Assembly (NCBI GenBank): GCA_030068075.1 | Contig: CM057824.1 | Location: 130,810,414-130,874,413, forward strand | Source of the DNA: Paguma larvata | Taxonomy: Eukaryota; Chordata; Mammalia; Carnivora; Viverridae | Reading direction: 5' to 3' | DNA: 64,000 bases | Shown: in pieces, positions 13,336-23,405 of the stretch | Position numbering within the stretch: position 1 is the stretch's first letter | Layout: every line of letters starts with the position of its first letter | Made by a program: the position numbers and the translations under genes | The notes under the pieces: generated by a model | The model's input: the letters and a program-made list of their open reading frames with translations, nothing else | The model's database searches: none | What the model was told of the DNA's origin: nothing

Positions 13336-13841
13336 TGCAGGTTTTTTCCAGCTTTATTGAGGTATCATTTGACAAAAAAAATTGTAGGATGTTTAAAATG
13401 TACAGCATGATGATTTGATGTATGTATGCATTGTAAAAGGATTCTCCCCATTATATTAATTAACTTATCTGTCACTTCACATACTTAGCTTTTTTGTGTG
13501 TGTGACAACATTTACAATTTACTTCTTCAGTAAATTTCAGTTACGGTGATACTTTATCAACTATAGTCACCTTGTCTTACATTAGATCTTCAGACCTATT
13601 TATCTTAAAATTAAAAGTTTTTACCCTCTCACCAACCTCTTCCTATTCTCCTCTCCCCTAGCCCTTGGCAACCACTTTTTTACTCCCTACTTCTTTGAAT
13701 TCATCTTTTCCTTTTTTATTCCACATATGATACCATGCTTCTATTCTCTGTCAGGCTCATTGCACTTAGTATAATGCTTTCCAGGTGCATCCATGTAGTT
13801 GCAATGACAACTTCCTTCTTTTTAAAGACTGACTAGTAGTG

Positions 13842-13884
<43 letters not shown>

Positions 13885-14505
13885 AACCACATTTTTAATA
13901 TTCATTCATCAATCCATGGATATTTAGATTGTTTCTATACCGTGGTTATTGTGAACAGTGCTACTATGAACATGGACGTGCAGAAATCTCTTGGATATAA
14001 TGATTTAATTTCTTTTGGATATATACTCAAAAGTATATATCCAGTAATTGCTGGATCATATGGTAGTTCTATTGTTAATTTCTTGAAGAACCTCTATAAT
14101 GCTTTATATTTATTCCATAGCATTTTACATTCCTATCAGTAGTGTACCAGTGTTTCCTTTTCTCCACATTCTCTCTAGCATTTGTTATTATCTTTTTGAT
14201 AATACACATTATTCCATGTGTGAGATATTATCTCATTGTGGTTTAAAGTGCTTTTATCTGATATTAGTGATGTTGAGCGCCTTTTCATGAACCCGTTGGC
14301 CATTTGTATGTTTTCTTTGGAAAAATGTCTACTCAGGTCCTTTGCCCATTTTTTAATTGGGTTATTTGTATATATATATATATTTTTTTTGCTATTGAGC
14401 TGTATGTGTTTCTTATATATTTTGGAGGTTAATACCTCATCAGATATGTGGTTTACAGTTACTGCCTCCCATTCTATAGATTGGGTGTTTTGTTTTTTTT
14501 TTTTA
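13336..14505 (-). mobile_element. Old L1 3' end, minus strand (ORF2 C-terminus plus 3' UTR)
   Basis: On the + strand this is the complement of an old L1: 'ccagctttattgaggtatc' (3' UTR) at the left, then 'gcccttggcaaccact', 'ccaggtgcatccatgtagttg', 'ggatatatactcaaaagta', 'gctggatcatatggtag', 'ctttgcccattttttaattgg' and 'ctcccattctatagattggg'. The ORF2 part is antisense and broken. A (GT)n repeat has grown inside. An L1MB/MC-age family is likely. Confidence 0.88.
13845..13880. repeat. (GT)n microsatellite
   Basis: About 17 GT units inside the antisense L1. Confidence 0.95.
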
Positions 14506-15279
14506 ATGAAGAGTAAACATTATTTAAAAAAATCTTTTAAAGGAAGTTTATCTTTTAAAATCATTCCCCGGTGTAATACCAAGATTGTTTTAATTTGCCT
14601 AAGATCCTTTTCATCATTAACCCTCCACTCAAGTATTTCTTGTTGTCGAGACACTGATACCTAGTATAGTTAAATTGGAATTGTTTTAATGTACTTTGCA
14701 GGCAGATGGAGTTTTGGCATGAACTATGGATAAAAATTAAATGTAAAACTGCAAGAAGTTATATATGCTATATATGATATTATGTTTTGATTATAATAAA
14801 TATTTTTCTTGCTATGTAGAGAGAACAACCAGAAAGATAAATTGTGAGTTTTATATTTTTGTATTTGGTAATGGAAGTTAAATCTGGTAATCATATCAGA
14901 AAACTAACAATATACATACCTGACCTTTTGAAATAATAATTTCTTTAATGTAGTGGAAATTATGTACTATATTTAATAGCATGCATAAGGTTTATAATTT
15001 TCACACACAATGAAAAATAAAATAGGAATCATGATTAAATTGGTGAGTAGGTCTAATCTTTTAATGTATTCATTATTTCACAGTAAGTCATAATTCATTT
15101 GTTGCTAATTATGAATGATTTATTAACATACATTCCTAGTAAAGAAAAGGAGGTACTGAGGGGTAGTTTTTAAAATACTTGTGGAGATTTTACTAATGAC
15201 GTAAAGTAAACTTAGTAATATTGGAACAATTAACAATCACCTCTTGAATAAAATGTATGTTGGAAATTCCAAAGTAATT
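14506..15279. other. Intron, nothing recognised
   Basis: AT-rich sequence; no coding or repeat assignment possible by eye. Confidence 0.45.
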
Positions 15280-15560
15280 TATCTATTCATTTATTAACAA
15301 GATACTATGTATGAGAAAAGCAGCTTGCTCCGGAGGTGCCATGATTGGTGCAGGAAGAAGATAGGATATCTGCCCTCATGAAACTTACACTCCACATGCA
15401 GTAAGAAAATGAGCAAATATGTGCAATGATAAGAAAACTACAAGACAGTGTGTGAGCATGCAGTAGAAAGATCTTCGTTCGGAGGCAGGATCAGAAAAGA
15501 CTTCCTGTAGGAAAACATACTAGTGGGCATATGCACATGAAAGACATTTAAATCAGTTTT
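15280..15560 (+). repeat. Fragment of the same ancient interspersed repeat as at 6058
   Basis: Shares the 'attcatttattaacaag', 'ctgccctcatgaaacttacactc' and 'gacttcctgtaggaaaaca' landmarks with the family seen at 6058-7110, 58945-59465 and 62230-63120. Strongly diverged. Confidence 0.45.
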
Positions 15561-16794
15561 GGAAGGAACTCTTCTCCTCGAGAGTGTTTGAAGTATTGAT
15601 TTATTCCCAAGGAAATTTTTTTCTGTTAAAGTACTCTGTGAAAGTAAGATGCTGATTTTCAATTCTATAATAACTTTTTTAGTGATGACATTTCTCATTT
15701 GCACATTATCCATGGTGTCAACCATATGTGCACTTTTTCCCCCCAGCATTAATGACCTCTTAGCCCTAGCTTTCCCTAAGAGCTAATGAGTATCTGGAGT
15801 AGTAGGAGCTTTTAAAAGGAGTTGAGGACCCTTGATCCATATGGTCATTACCTTACAGGAAATGCCTGACTAACAGGTCATTATTGCTGTTATTGTGCTG
15901 AGAATTTAAATAAGTGATGAATAAATTGCTCAGTAGATTCTTTTCCAATTCACAAAGATATTTAGTAAAAAGTACATTGTAGCTAATGGTGTTTTAGTTC
16001 CTTCCATATTTTACTTTTATAGTATCCACGTTTATAATGACATAACATCCTCTATAATATTTTCCAATTTTAAAAGTGAAACATTGCAGCAAAAGAGTTT
16101 TCGATATCCATCTGGCAAGTCAAAATAGGACATCAAATTCAATTATTCAAACACCTTTAGTGTTAGGTCATTTGATGGCAGGTATACAGGAAAAAGAAAA
16201 GGATATTTAACATGAAATATTGTCATGCTTTGATAACAAAGTTAAAAATAGCTTTATCTTTTTGGTTTTTATCAATTTAAAATTTTGTTAGAACTTAATG
16301 AAATATAAATGTTCACATATTTTATATTTTACGTTTTGGCAAGTAAGAAGTACTTGGGATTGAAACATTTCCAGAGGTTTGCAAGGAAATTCAATACATA
16401 GTTTATTTATACTCTGAATAACATCAAAATTATTTATTATTTTATATGTAAATTAAATAGACCAGCATCAAAAAAACTACATCAGTATATGGACTTAGTC
16501 CACTTCATTGGTTCTAGAAATTCTATTGCATTAAATTCATTAATCATGAAACTCTCCAGAGATATATAAAATTATAAATTGAAAATGGTTTGCATGCAAG
16601 TGGTCAGTGCACTTCCAAATCAATTAGGACCCTTTGTATTGAATGTAACAGAAAATTTGAATAAAACCGGTGTCTATAATGAATAGAATTAATTGACTCA
16701 CCTAATTAAAAGTGTAGCAGTATGACTGACTGTAGATGCACCTTGATCCAGCTGCTCAAACTCAGCAGAAAATTCACTCCTCCATCTGCCTACT
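15561..16794. other. Intron, nothing recognised
   Basis: AT-rich unique sequence with no coding potential or identifiable repeat. Confidence 0.45.
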
Positions 16795-17400
16795 ACTGTT
16801 TGCTTAGCTCCTACTTTACTTTCAGATCTTAGCTCAAAGGTCAGTACCACTTAGGACCACTTGTTGTCAACCTCTGTCTTTACTGGACTAAATCAAGTCC
16901 CCTTGTTATATATTCTCATAGCAGCCTCTATTGTTTTTTCATTGTATATATTAGTAGTAATAAGTATAATAGTAGTAGTAATTTACTTATTATTAATGTT
17001 TGTACTTAATTATATCCTTTCCCGACATATCTTAGGCATGTAGTCTGCACTTACTGAATTTAATGAATGCTTCAATGAAATCGAGCACCCATCACCATTC
17101 CTAACATGTAACATTGACCACGAACATGAATACTGTCATTGCATTCCTCTCTACTGAAATTCTGCCTTCCATGAAACTTCCCTTATTCTCAAAACAAAAC
17201 AAAAACATGTGTCTGTCTTTGAAACCCCGGGAGTTTTTATCTCTCTTTTAGCATTGGACATGGTCACTTATCCTTTAGTTATTTGGAGATGTGTGTTATT
17301 TACTCTCCTAAAGCATTAATTTGGAGAGCATGAATTGTCTCATGTTTCAGCTTTCCATGGTGGAGAATTCACAGCTTTCAATAAATATATTTGAGTTAAT
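16795..17400 (+). repeat. L2-like LINE 3' end fragment
   Basis: Carries diluted L2 landmarks: 'ttagctcaaaggtcagtac', 'cctctattgttttttcattg', 'ggagagcatgaattgtctc' and a terminal 'caataaatatatttgag'. An AGT/ATT trinucleotide stretch (about 16951-17000) interrupts it. Assignment is tentative. Confidence 0.45.
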
Positions 17401-19347
17401 AAATAAATTAAAGATGCACTCCACTTATTTGACAGTTTGATGTTGTTTACAGGTACCAGTGTTTCCTTATAAATGTGCAAGGGATCTGTACCTTGATTTG
17501 AGTAGTTAGTGCTCTACAATATCAGATTTAATCACATTTGTGCAAATTACACCACACAGGACTGCCTGCTTTTAGAAGAATCATCCTCTAATAAAAATAA
17601 ACAACAAAATAGATTTATGCTGTATAATGGTCTCCCCCTATCTGTTTGTAAGTAAAATGGAATGAGATAAACTCAGTTCTCTTTTATTATACCTAGGATT
17701 GCATAAACATGAAGTACTTATTAGGAAACTTCATAGGGTCCCTTTCCCAAGAGATAGAATCTCAGTAAGATCAGTAGATATGTAAGATATAAAAAATCAA
17801 AGTTTAGCCAGATAATATACAGGCAACATAGGCAGTTACTAAATCCAATATGTATAAAATGAAAATGTTTCTATAGGTTTTCAAACAATAGTTCTTTAAA
17901 AAATATTTTGTTTTTTTTTAATATCTTAAGGAACATGTATAGCCATTAATAGATGAAAGTGTTGTTTTCGATAAGTGAGAGTAAACTCTTTTCAAAATAG
18001 TATCTATCTATCATCTGTCTGTCTGTCTATCTACCTGTCTATCTATCTATCCTTAGCAGTTTTACTTTTATTTATGAAACTTTGGTTATTTCTGTATAAC
18101 TGTTAAATTGTGAATATTGTGCTCAGTTAAAAGAATTATTGATATGAACTATTGAAAGACGATTGTTTCCTATGTTTGTAGGCATTTTCAAAATAAAATC
18201 TTTAAATTTGGGAGCATTAGACTTAAGTTTATGACATTGTAGAATTTATAAAACCCTTAATTTAGGACTGTTTGGGGCCAGAGTAAATCAGGTGACCTAA
18301 TAAACACACATAATAATAGCAAACTCTCAAGTTCAAGCAATACCCACAGAGATCACTCTGTGTGTGTGTGTGTGTGCGCGCATGTGTGCACACCATTTTG
18401 CGAATAAAATTTGGAGTCTTCGTGATTTCCCTGTTACCTAAAATATCATTAAGAATAATAGAATCTTTAATGTAGACACTTTGGCAGTATCGAGTGTAGA
18501 ACAGAAAACTCGTGTTCAATACCTAATTCTGTTTTAGTACAGTTTCTCTATCATATATGTCCATTTTCAAAGTTTCTGTCTTTCTTTCTATTATTTTTTT
18601 CTCCTTAAGGCCAAAACTGTTAACCTTAGAATTCCATCCCTTATTTATGTTTCTAACCCTGGTTTCTCTGCTTTCCAAACCATTAATTACTGATTGATAT
18701 TTAATCCTATTTCTGGAGGCACGTGGTTGGTATTTTCAGGAGAATGAACAGAAATAACACAGCTGTACTGGGCATGACTGCCTAATTCCATAATCCCTTC
18801 ATTAGTCAGCCATCCCATTTAGGAGGGTGTTTAATCCTGCAGAGGGCCCTGAGGGATCAACTCATAGTGTCACTGCGGTATCGAATTTTTTTAAGATTTC
18901 ATATCATTATATCTTCTGAAGAAAAGTTCTATCTAACTACTTTCTATAATAAGCTATGGCAACGACTAGGTGGAACATAAAACTCTTGGCATATTTAAAT
19001 ATTTCACAGCAAATGATGGTACAATTATGGACATTGTGACCACTGTTTTCTCTTGGCAATATTTGAGCTCTGAATTCACGATTCTTGTATGAATCAGAAC
19101 CCCAATTTCCCAGCTTCTGGCAAACTCTCCATTTAAATGCTCTTTTAGCTTGCCTTACAGCCCGCAGTTTATGTTTCTAAATAAAGGATTTTTTTCCCAG
19201 TTTAAGAATATTTCTTTTATATCCTATTTCCCACTTCATCAAAGCACATGTTCTACCGAGTAGTCATCAGTTCAGGGTTTACTGTTCTCCAGATTAATTT
19301 GACACTTATCTTTCCAAAAATTGTAATTAAAGGTAATCCTTTAAATT
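17401..19347. other. Intron with short tandem repeats, otherwise unrecognised
   Basis: Contains a TATC/TGTC tetranucleotide run at about 18001-18051 and a (TG)n run at about 18359-18380. The 18690-18890 stretch is complex, repeat-free sequence with several TAAT motifs. No coding exon seen. Confidence 0.5.
18001..18051. repeat. (TATC)n/(TGTC)n tetranucleotide repeat
   Basis: Alternating tatc, tgtc and one tacc unit, about 12 units, interrupted by catc. Confidence 0.9.
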
Positions 19348-19397
19348 TTTTAATGTTTACTAATTTATTTTTGAGAGAGAGAGAGACAGAGGTACTT
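19348..19397 (-). mobile_element. SINE tail fragment (minus strand)
   Basis: Only the complement of the SINE 3' end is present: a T-rich stretch, 'ctaatttatttttgag' and (GA)n, then unrelated sequence. A 5'-truncated copy. Confidence 0.7.
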
Positions 19398-19558
19398 AGA
19401 GGTAAATTCTATTTGCTGTACCTTATCCTAATGAAGAGCACTACTGCAAAAAATAGTTAGCTTCATTCATCAACTCATGCAATGTAGTTATGGTTTCAGT
19501 GGAATTTTGAAAACAATAGTCGTATTTAGTGTTGCTTGAAAGTTTTAAACATGATCAA

Positions 19559-19767
19559 GGGACGCCCAGGTGGCTCAGTGGGTTAAGCATCCAACTCAGG
19601 GTTTCAGCTCAGGTCGTGATCTCGAGGTTTTGTGAGTTCAAGCCTCTTGTCAGGTTCTGTGCTGGCAGCACAGAGCCTGCTTGGGATTCTCTCTTCCTCT
19701 CTTTCTGCCCATCCCTCTGTCACTCTCTCTGTCTCTCTCAAGGTAAATAAATATAACTTAAAAAAAT
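19559..19767 (+). mobile_element. Carnivore tRNA-Lys-derived SINE
   Basis: Head gggacgcccaggtggctcag through 'gctggcagcacagagcctgc' and CT-rich body to 'aaggtaaataaatataac' tail. Confidence 0.93.
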
Positions 19768-20074
19768 TAAATGTTATTCAATACTGAATTGCAGATACTG
19801 AAAGAAAAAAAAGATAGGATTTTTAGAGGATCTTCCCTTTCTTTGAATTATTTTATTCAACGTATTTTAATCTTTAAAACATCATGATAAATTTGCAAAA
19901 TGAATTACTTTTACGTGCTATAAAAGTTTACCATAAGAATTGATCATTAGGACAAAACAAAAAAAAAGTATTTAGATTTGCATCTTTTTGTTTCCATTAA
20001 AATGATACCTAAATTCATTTTTTTTTAGTCAAACAGTATTCTTTCAATGCTGTACATTGAAAGTTTTCCAAATA

Positions 20075-20301
20075 ATTAAAAAAAATTTTTAACATTCATT
20101 TAGTTTTGAGAGACAGAGATACACCACGAGCCCGGGAAAGGCAGAGAGAGACAGACACACAGAATCCGCTTCCTGGAGAAGCAGACTCCAGGCTCTGAGT
20201 TGTCAGCACAAAGCCCAACGTGGGGCTCGAACTCACTAACCACAAGATCATGACCTGAGTCGAAGCTGGATGCTTAACCAATTGAGCCATCCATGCACCC
20301 C
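20075..20301 (-). mobile_element. Carnivore tRNA-Lys-derived SINE (minus strand)
   Basis: T-rich tail complement at left, 'ttgtcagcacaaagcccaac' body, and complement of the head ending gagccatccatgcacccc at right. Full length. Confidence 0.92.
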
Positions 20302-20304
20302 AAT

Positions 20305-20475
20305 AACTTCTTATTTTGTAAAAGTTTATTTATTTTGGGGAGAGAGAGAGAGAGAGAGGGAGGGAGAATGCAGACATGTGCAGCAGCAAAGGAGGGGCAG
20401 GGAGAGGGGAGGCCGAAGATCTGAAGCAGACTCTACCCTCACAGCTGGCAGCAGTGAGCCCAATGTGGTCTCTTT
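20305..20475 (-). mobile_element. 5'-truncated SINE directly next to the previous one
   Basis: Tail complement 'aaaagtttatttattttggg', (GA)n, then 'cagctggcagcagtgagccc', after which the head half is missing. Same orientation as its left neighbour with almost no spacer. Confidence 0.85.
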
Positions 20476-21261
20476 AACATAGAGATTGTAAGAGAAGACC
20501 AAATATTTGATCATATATGAAAATACAAAAACAGATCAAGTTGAAATCATAGACACATTTAAAATCTTGAACATTTTAGTTTTGAATTTAAATTTAATTT
20601 TAAAAGCAGGTTTTTGTTTTTAACTGAATAAAATCAGGGTGTATCAGTATTTTCCCCTTGTTAATATTAGTGTTTGTTAACTCAGTCCTACATCAAAGCA
20701 CCTTTGAAAAAGTTAAAATATGTAAAAATTGGAATCTTTAGTCATTTTAGCAACAAACATTAAGGCAATGGTCTTTCTTGTAAAGAGTTGTAATAAGATG
20801 GCCATTTTCCCCTGACATAATCAACTGGAAGTTCAGAGAGTTGTTTACCTCAATTTCCTAGGGTTGCAAAGTGGCAGCTCCTCAAATATGTATTATAATA
20901 CTGATAAAGGCTTCAATCGCGTGGCCTAATCTTCTCAGAGCAATTCCCCTTGGTGGGTCATTACAGCAAATAATGGAAGCATTTGTAATCTCTAGATAAA
21001 ATTGGACTAAATGAAATTAGAGTCCCAATTTCCTTCATAGGAGAATATTTCTTAATGCTGTCAGCATTTATTGAGCAATAAACTGGGAAGTTGACATTGT
21101 ACAAAAGAGAGAGAGACTTAGAAGTCCCCCATCTCCTTTAGCTTCCTCTCTAGAATGTTTGTTCTTTAAATTAAACATTTATGCAAACTGTAAATTCAGA
21201 TGCTTTGCAAACCCAATGCTAAAAGGGCTGGGGAGGAGTTTTTCCCTCAGGCATTTGGATC
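20476..21261. other. Unique intron sequence
   Basis: No repeat recognised. The 20770-21060 part has moderate GC, is repeat-free, and reads like candidate conserved non-coding sequence, which is only an impression. Confidence 0.4.
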
Positions 21262-21262
21262 G

Positions 21263-21300
<38 letters not shown>

Positions 21301-21370
21301 GAAATTTCATACAGAAATTAAAATATATATTTTAATATTCTTATATATATCTTTATATATATATTTGGAA

Positions 21371-21416
<46 letters not shown>

Positions 21417-21458
21417 GAAATTTCATACAGAAATATATATTTTAATTTCTGTATGAAA
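21262..21458. repeat. Duplicated (TA)n(CA)n microsatellite with hairpin
   Basis: Two copies of a (TA)n(CA)n run followed by gaaatttcatacagaaat begin at 21262 and about 21374; the trailing 18-mer sits at 21301-21318 and 21417-21434, 116 bases apart. After the second, atttctgtatgaaa (21445-21458) is the exact complement of 21421-21434, giving a 14-base stem with a 10-base loop. Confidence 0.95.
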
Positions 21459-22020
21459 AGGGAGAGTGTACATGCCACTGTAGACATGTTCAGGCAATGT
21501 TCATCCAAGGAGACATCTGGAGCAGAAAATTTTAAGAGAGAAAAAATGTGGTTGATGGCAGAAACAGTAGGCAAGCAGTCTGTTACCCATCATCTATATA
21601 TGGGGTATTACACTTTGCAACCAGCAAGTATACATAAAAATTAATGATCTACCTTTAAAAACCTTATTGGGTATTCTTGATAATGGTTCAGTATTGTGAT
21701 TGTTCGGTGTTAGGGTGGTATTAGTAATATGTAAAGCTTTCTATGATTAAACATTGAATTTCCAGGTGTCATATGGGGACCTATGTAATTATTAAAGATT
21801 TTTCAAATGTTTACATGATGTGTTCATGACCACAAATTAGGGACCATAAAGGAATAACATTTAGACACTGGTTCCCAAAAATGGTGGGAATTGTTTTTTC
21901 TGTTCTTAGGGCACATTGTTTCATCAATCAGTCTATACCTACAGCACAGGGCAGACTTAAAATGAAAATATTCTTATGTATAAAATATAGGTGATTTAAT
22001 TTAAAAACATTTTATAGAAT
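21459..22020. other. Intron, nothing recognised
   Basis: Unique sequence before a SINE; its last 20 bases are the SINE's target-site duplication. Confidence 0.45.
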
Positions 22021-22239
22021 CGGGGTGCCTGGTTGGCTCAGTTGGTTAATCATCTGACTTTGGCTTAGGTCACGATCTCGCGATTTGTGGGTTCGAGCCC
22101 GGAGTTGGGCACCGTGCTGATGGCTCAGAGCCTGGACCCCACTTCTGAATCGGTGTCCCCTCTCTCTCTGCCCCTCCCCAGCTTATTCTCTGTCTCTCTT
22201 TCTCTCTCTCTCTCTCAAAAATAAACAAACATTAAAATA
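22021..22239 (+). mobile_element. Carnivore tRNA-Lys-derived SINE with 20-base target-site duplication
   Basis: Head cggggtgcctggttggctcag, several retained CpG sites (ctcgcgatttg), B-box-like gggttcgagccc, and tail ataaacaaacatt. The flanks 22001-22020 and 22240-22259 match at 19 of 20 bases (ttaaaaacattttat core). Confidence 0.95.
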
Positions 22240-22440
22240 TTAAAAACATTTTATGGAATAGAACTTTACAGATTAAGTCAGAGATACTTTAAAATTATAT
22301 ATATATAAATTATATGATAATTTTAAATGTATATTAATATTATATATGATACAAATATAAGCATAAATAAATATAAATTAGGTGATTTCACATTTTTTTC
22401 TTCTAAATAGTAATTGTCTTAGGAAAATGTGTGGCTGATT

Positions 22441-22476
22441 CTCCCTCTTTCTCTCTCTCTCTCTATGTCTCTCAGT

Positions 22477-22514
<38 letters not shown>

Positions 22515-22517
22515 CAC
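22441..22517. repeat. (CT)n followed by (CA)n microsatellite
   Basis: A ctctctct run, a short 'atgtctctcagtga' spacer, then about 15 CA units ending in tatatacacaca. Confidence 0.95.
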
Positions 22518-23284
22518 ACAAAATGACACTCTCCCCCAGCTTCCATTTCTTGTAGAAGAAGTTGTGTTTTAGCTAATGCATATATTTATGTGGCAATTGT
22601 GCTTCTACTGAAGAAGTATTAAAAGTAGAGATAAAATAAAACTGTTTTATATGGGATTGTGTCAAGTGCCCAACAGACTTCTAGCCATTTGTGAATTGTA
22701 AACTATTCCCATTTATTGCTGCACACATACGTAAAAGTAACGTGCAGAAGCATAAATGTTTTATCCCTGAAGTTTAGAAAGTGTTAATGATTAAATAATA
22801 TTAGCGTACAAAAGTATTTTAGGTGAATTTGCTAAAATTAAAATATTTTTAAAAAGCAAAATTCTACAATTCTACATTCACTACTTCCAAAATAGAATTG
22901 ACTTTTGTACACTGTTGCATATCCGGCCTATGGAAAGAATACTTCATTTTTCTCCTCCTTTATCTGAGAGTTGGTGAGGTTGAAAAATATACATAACCTA
23001 ATTCTTGTTCTTATTCTGTCACTAATTATCTAAATTGTCTCTGGGGAAATATCCTCTTATTTGATTGACAGTTTATCCTCAAAAACTGTGCTATTTATAA
23101 TAGTTTATAAATGTAAATTTTATATCTACCGTCTTATATTTTTCCTACATCAATCCTATGAGACATTGGGGAATCGTCATATCACGTAAGCTAAATCTGT
23201 GACCCATTAAGATGTAATGCACTGTTAAAAGTTCAAAATGAATGCGAGCAAGTTATTTATCTTGTATATACCAAGTCTTCTCTG
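22518..23284. other. Intron, nothing recognised
   Basis: AT-rich unique sequence, no coding signal. Confidence 0.45.
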
Positions 23285-23405
23285 AAGACATGGGGGTAAT
23301 TATATCTATTTCATTGGAATGTGAGGATTAATTGAGTTAATGTATGAAACTTTTAGAACAGTCCTTGGTACAAATAAATACCGAATAAATATCACGATTA
23401 TTGTT
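23285..23405 (+). repeat. MIR 3' fragment
   Basis: Reads 'tgaggattaattgagttaatg', 'acagtccttggtacaaataa' and 'cgaataaat', the order of a MIR 3' half. Confidence 0.6.

Noticed and set aside
13846..14664. Open frames over the antisense L1
   Set aside because: They read the wrong strand of a decayed L1 and begin in a GT microsatellite.
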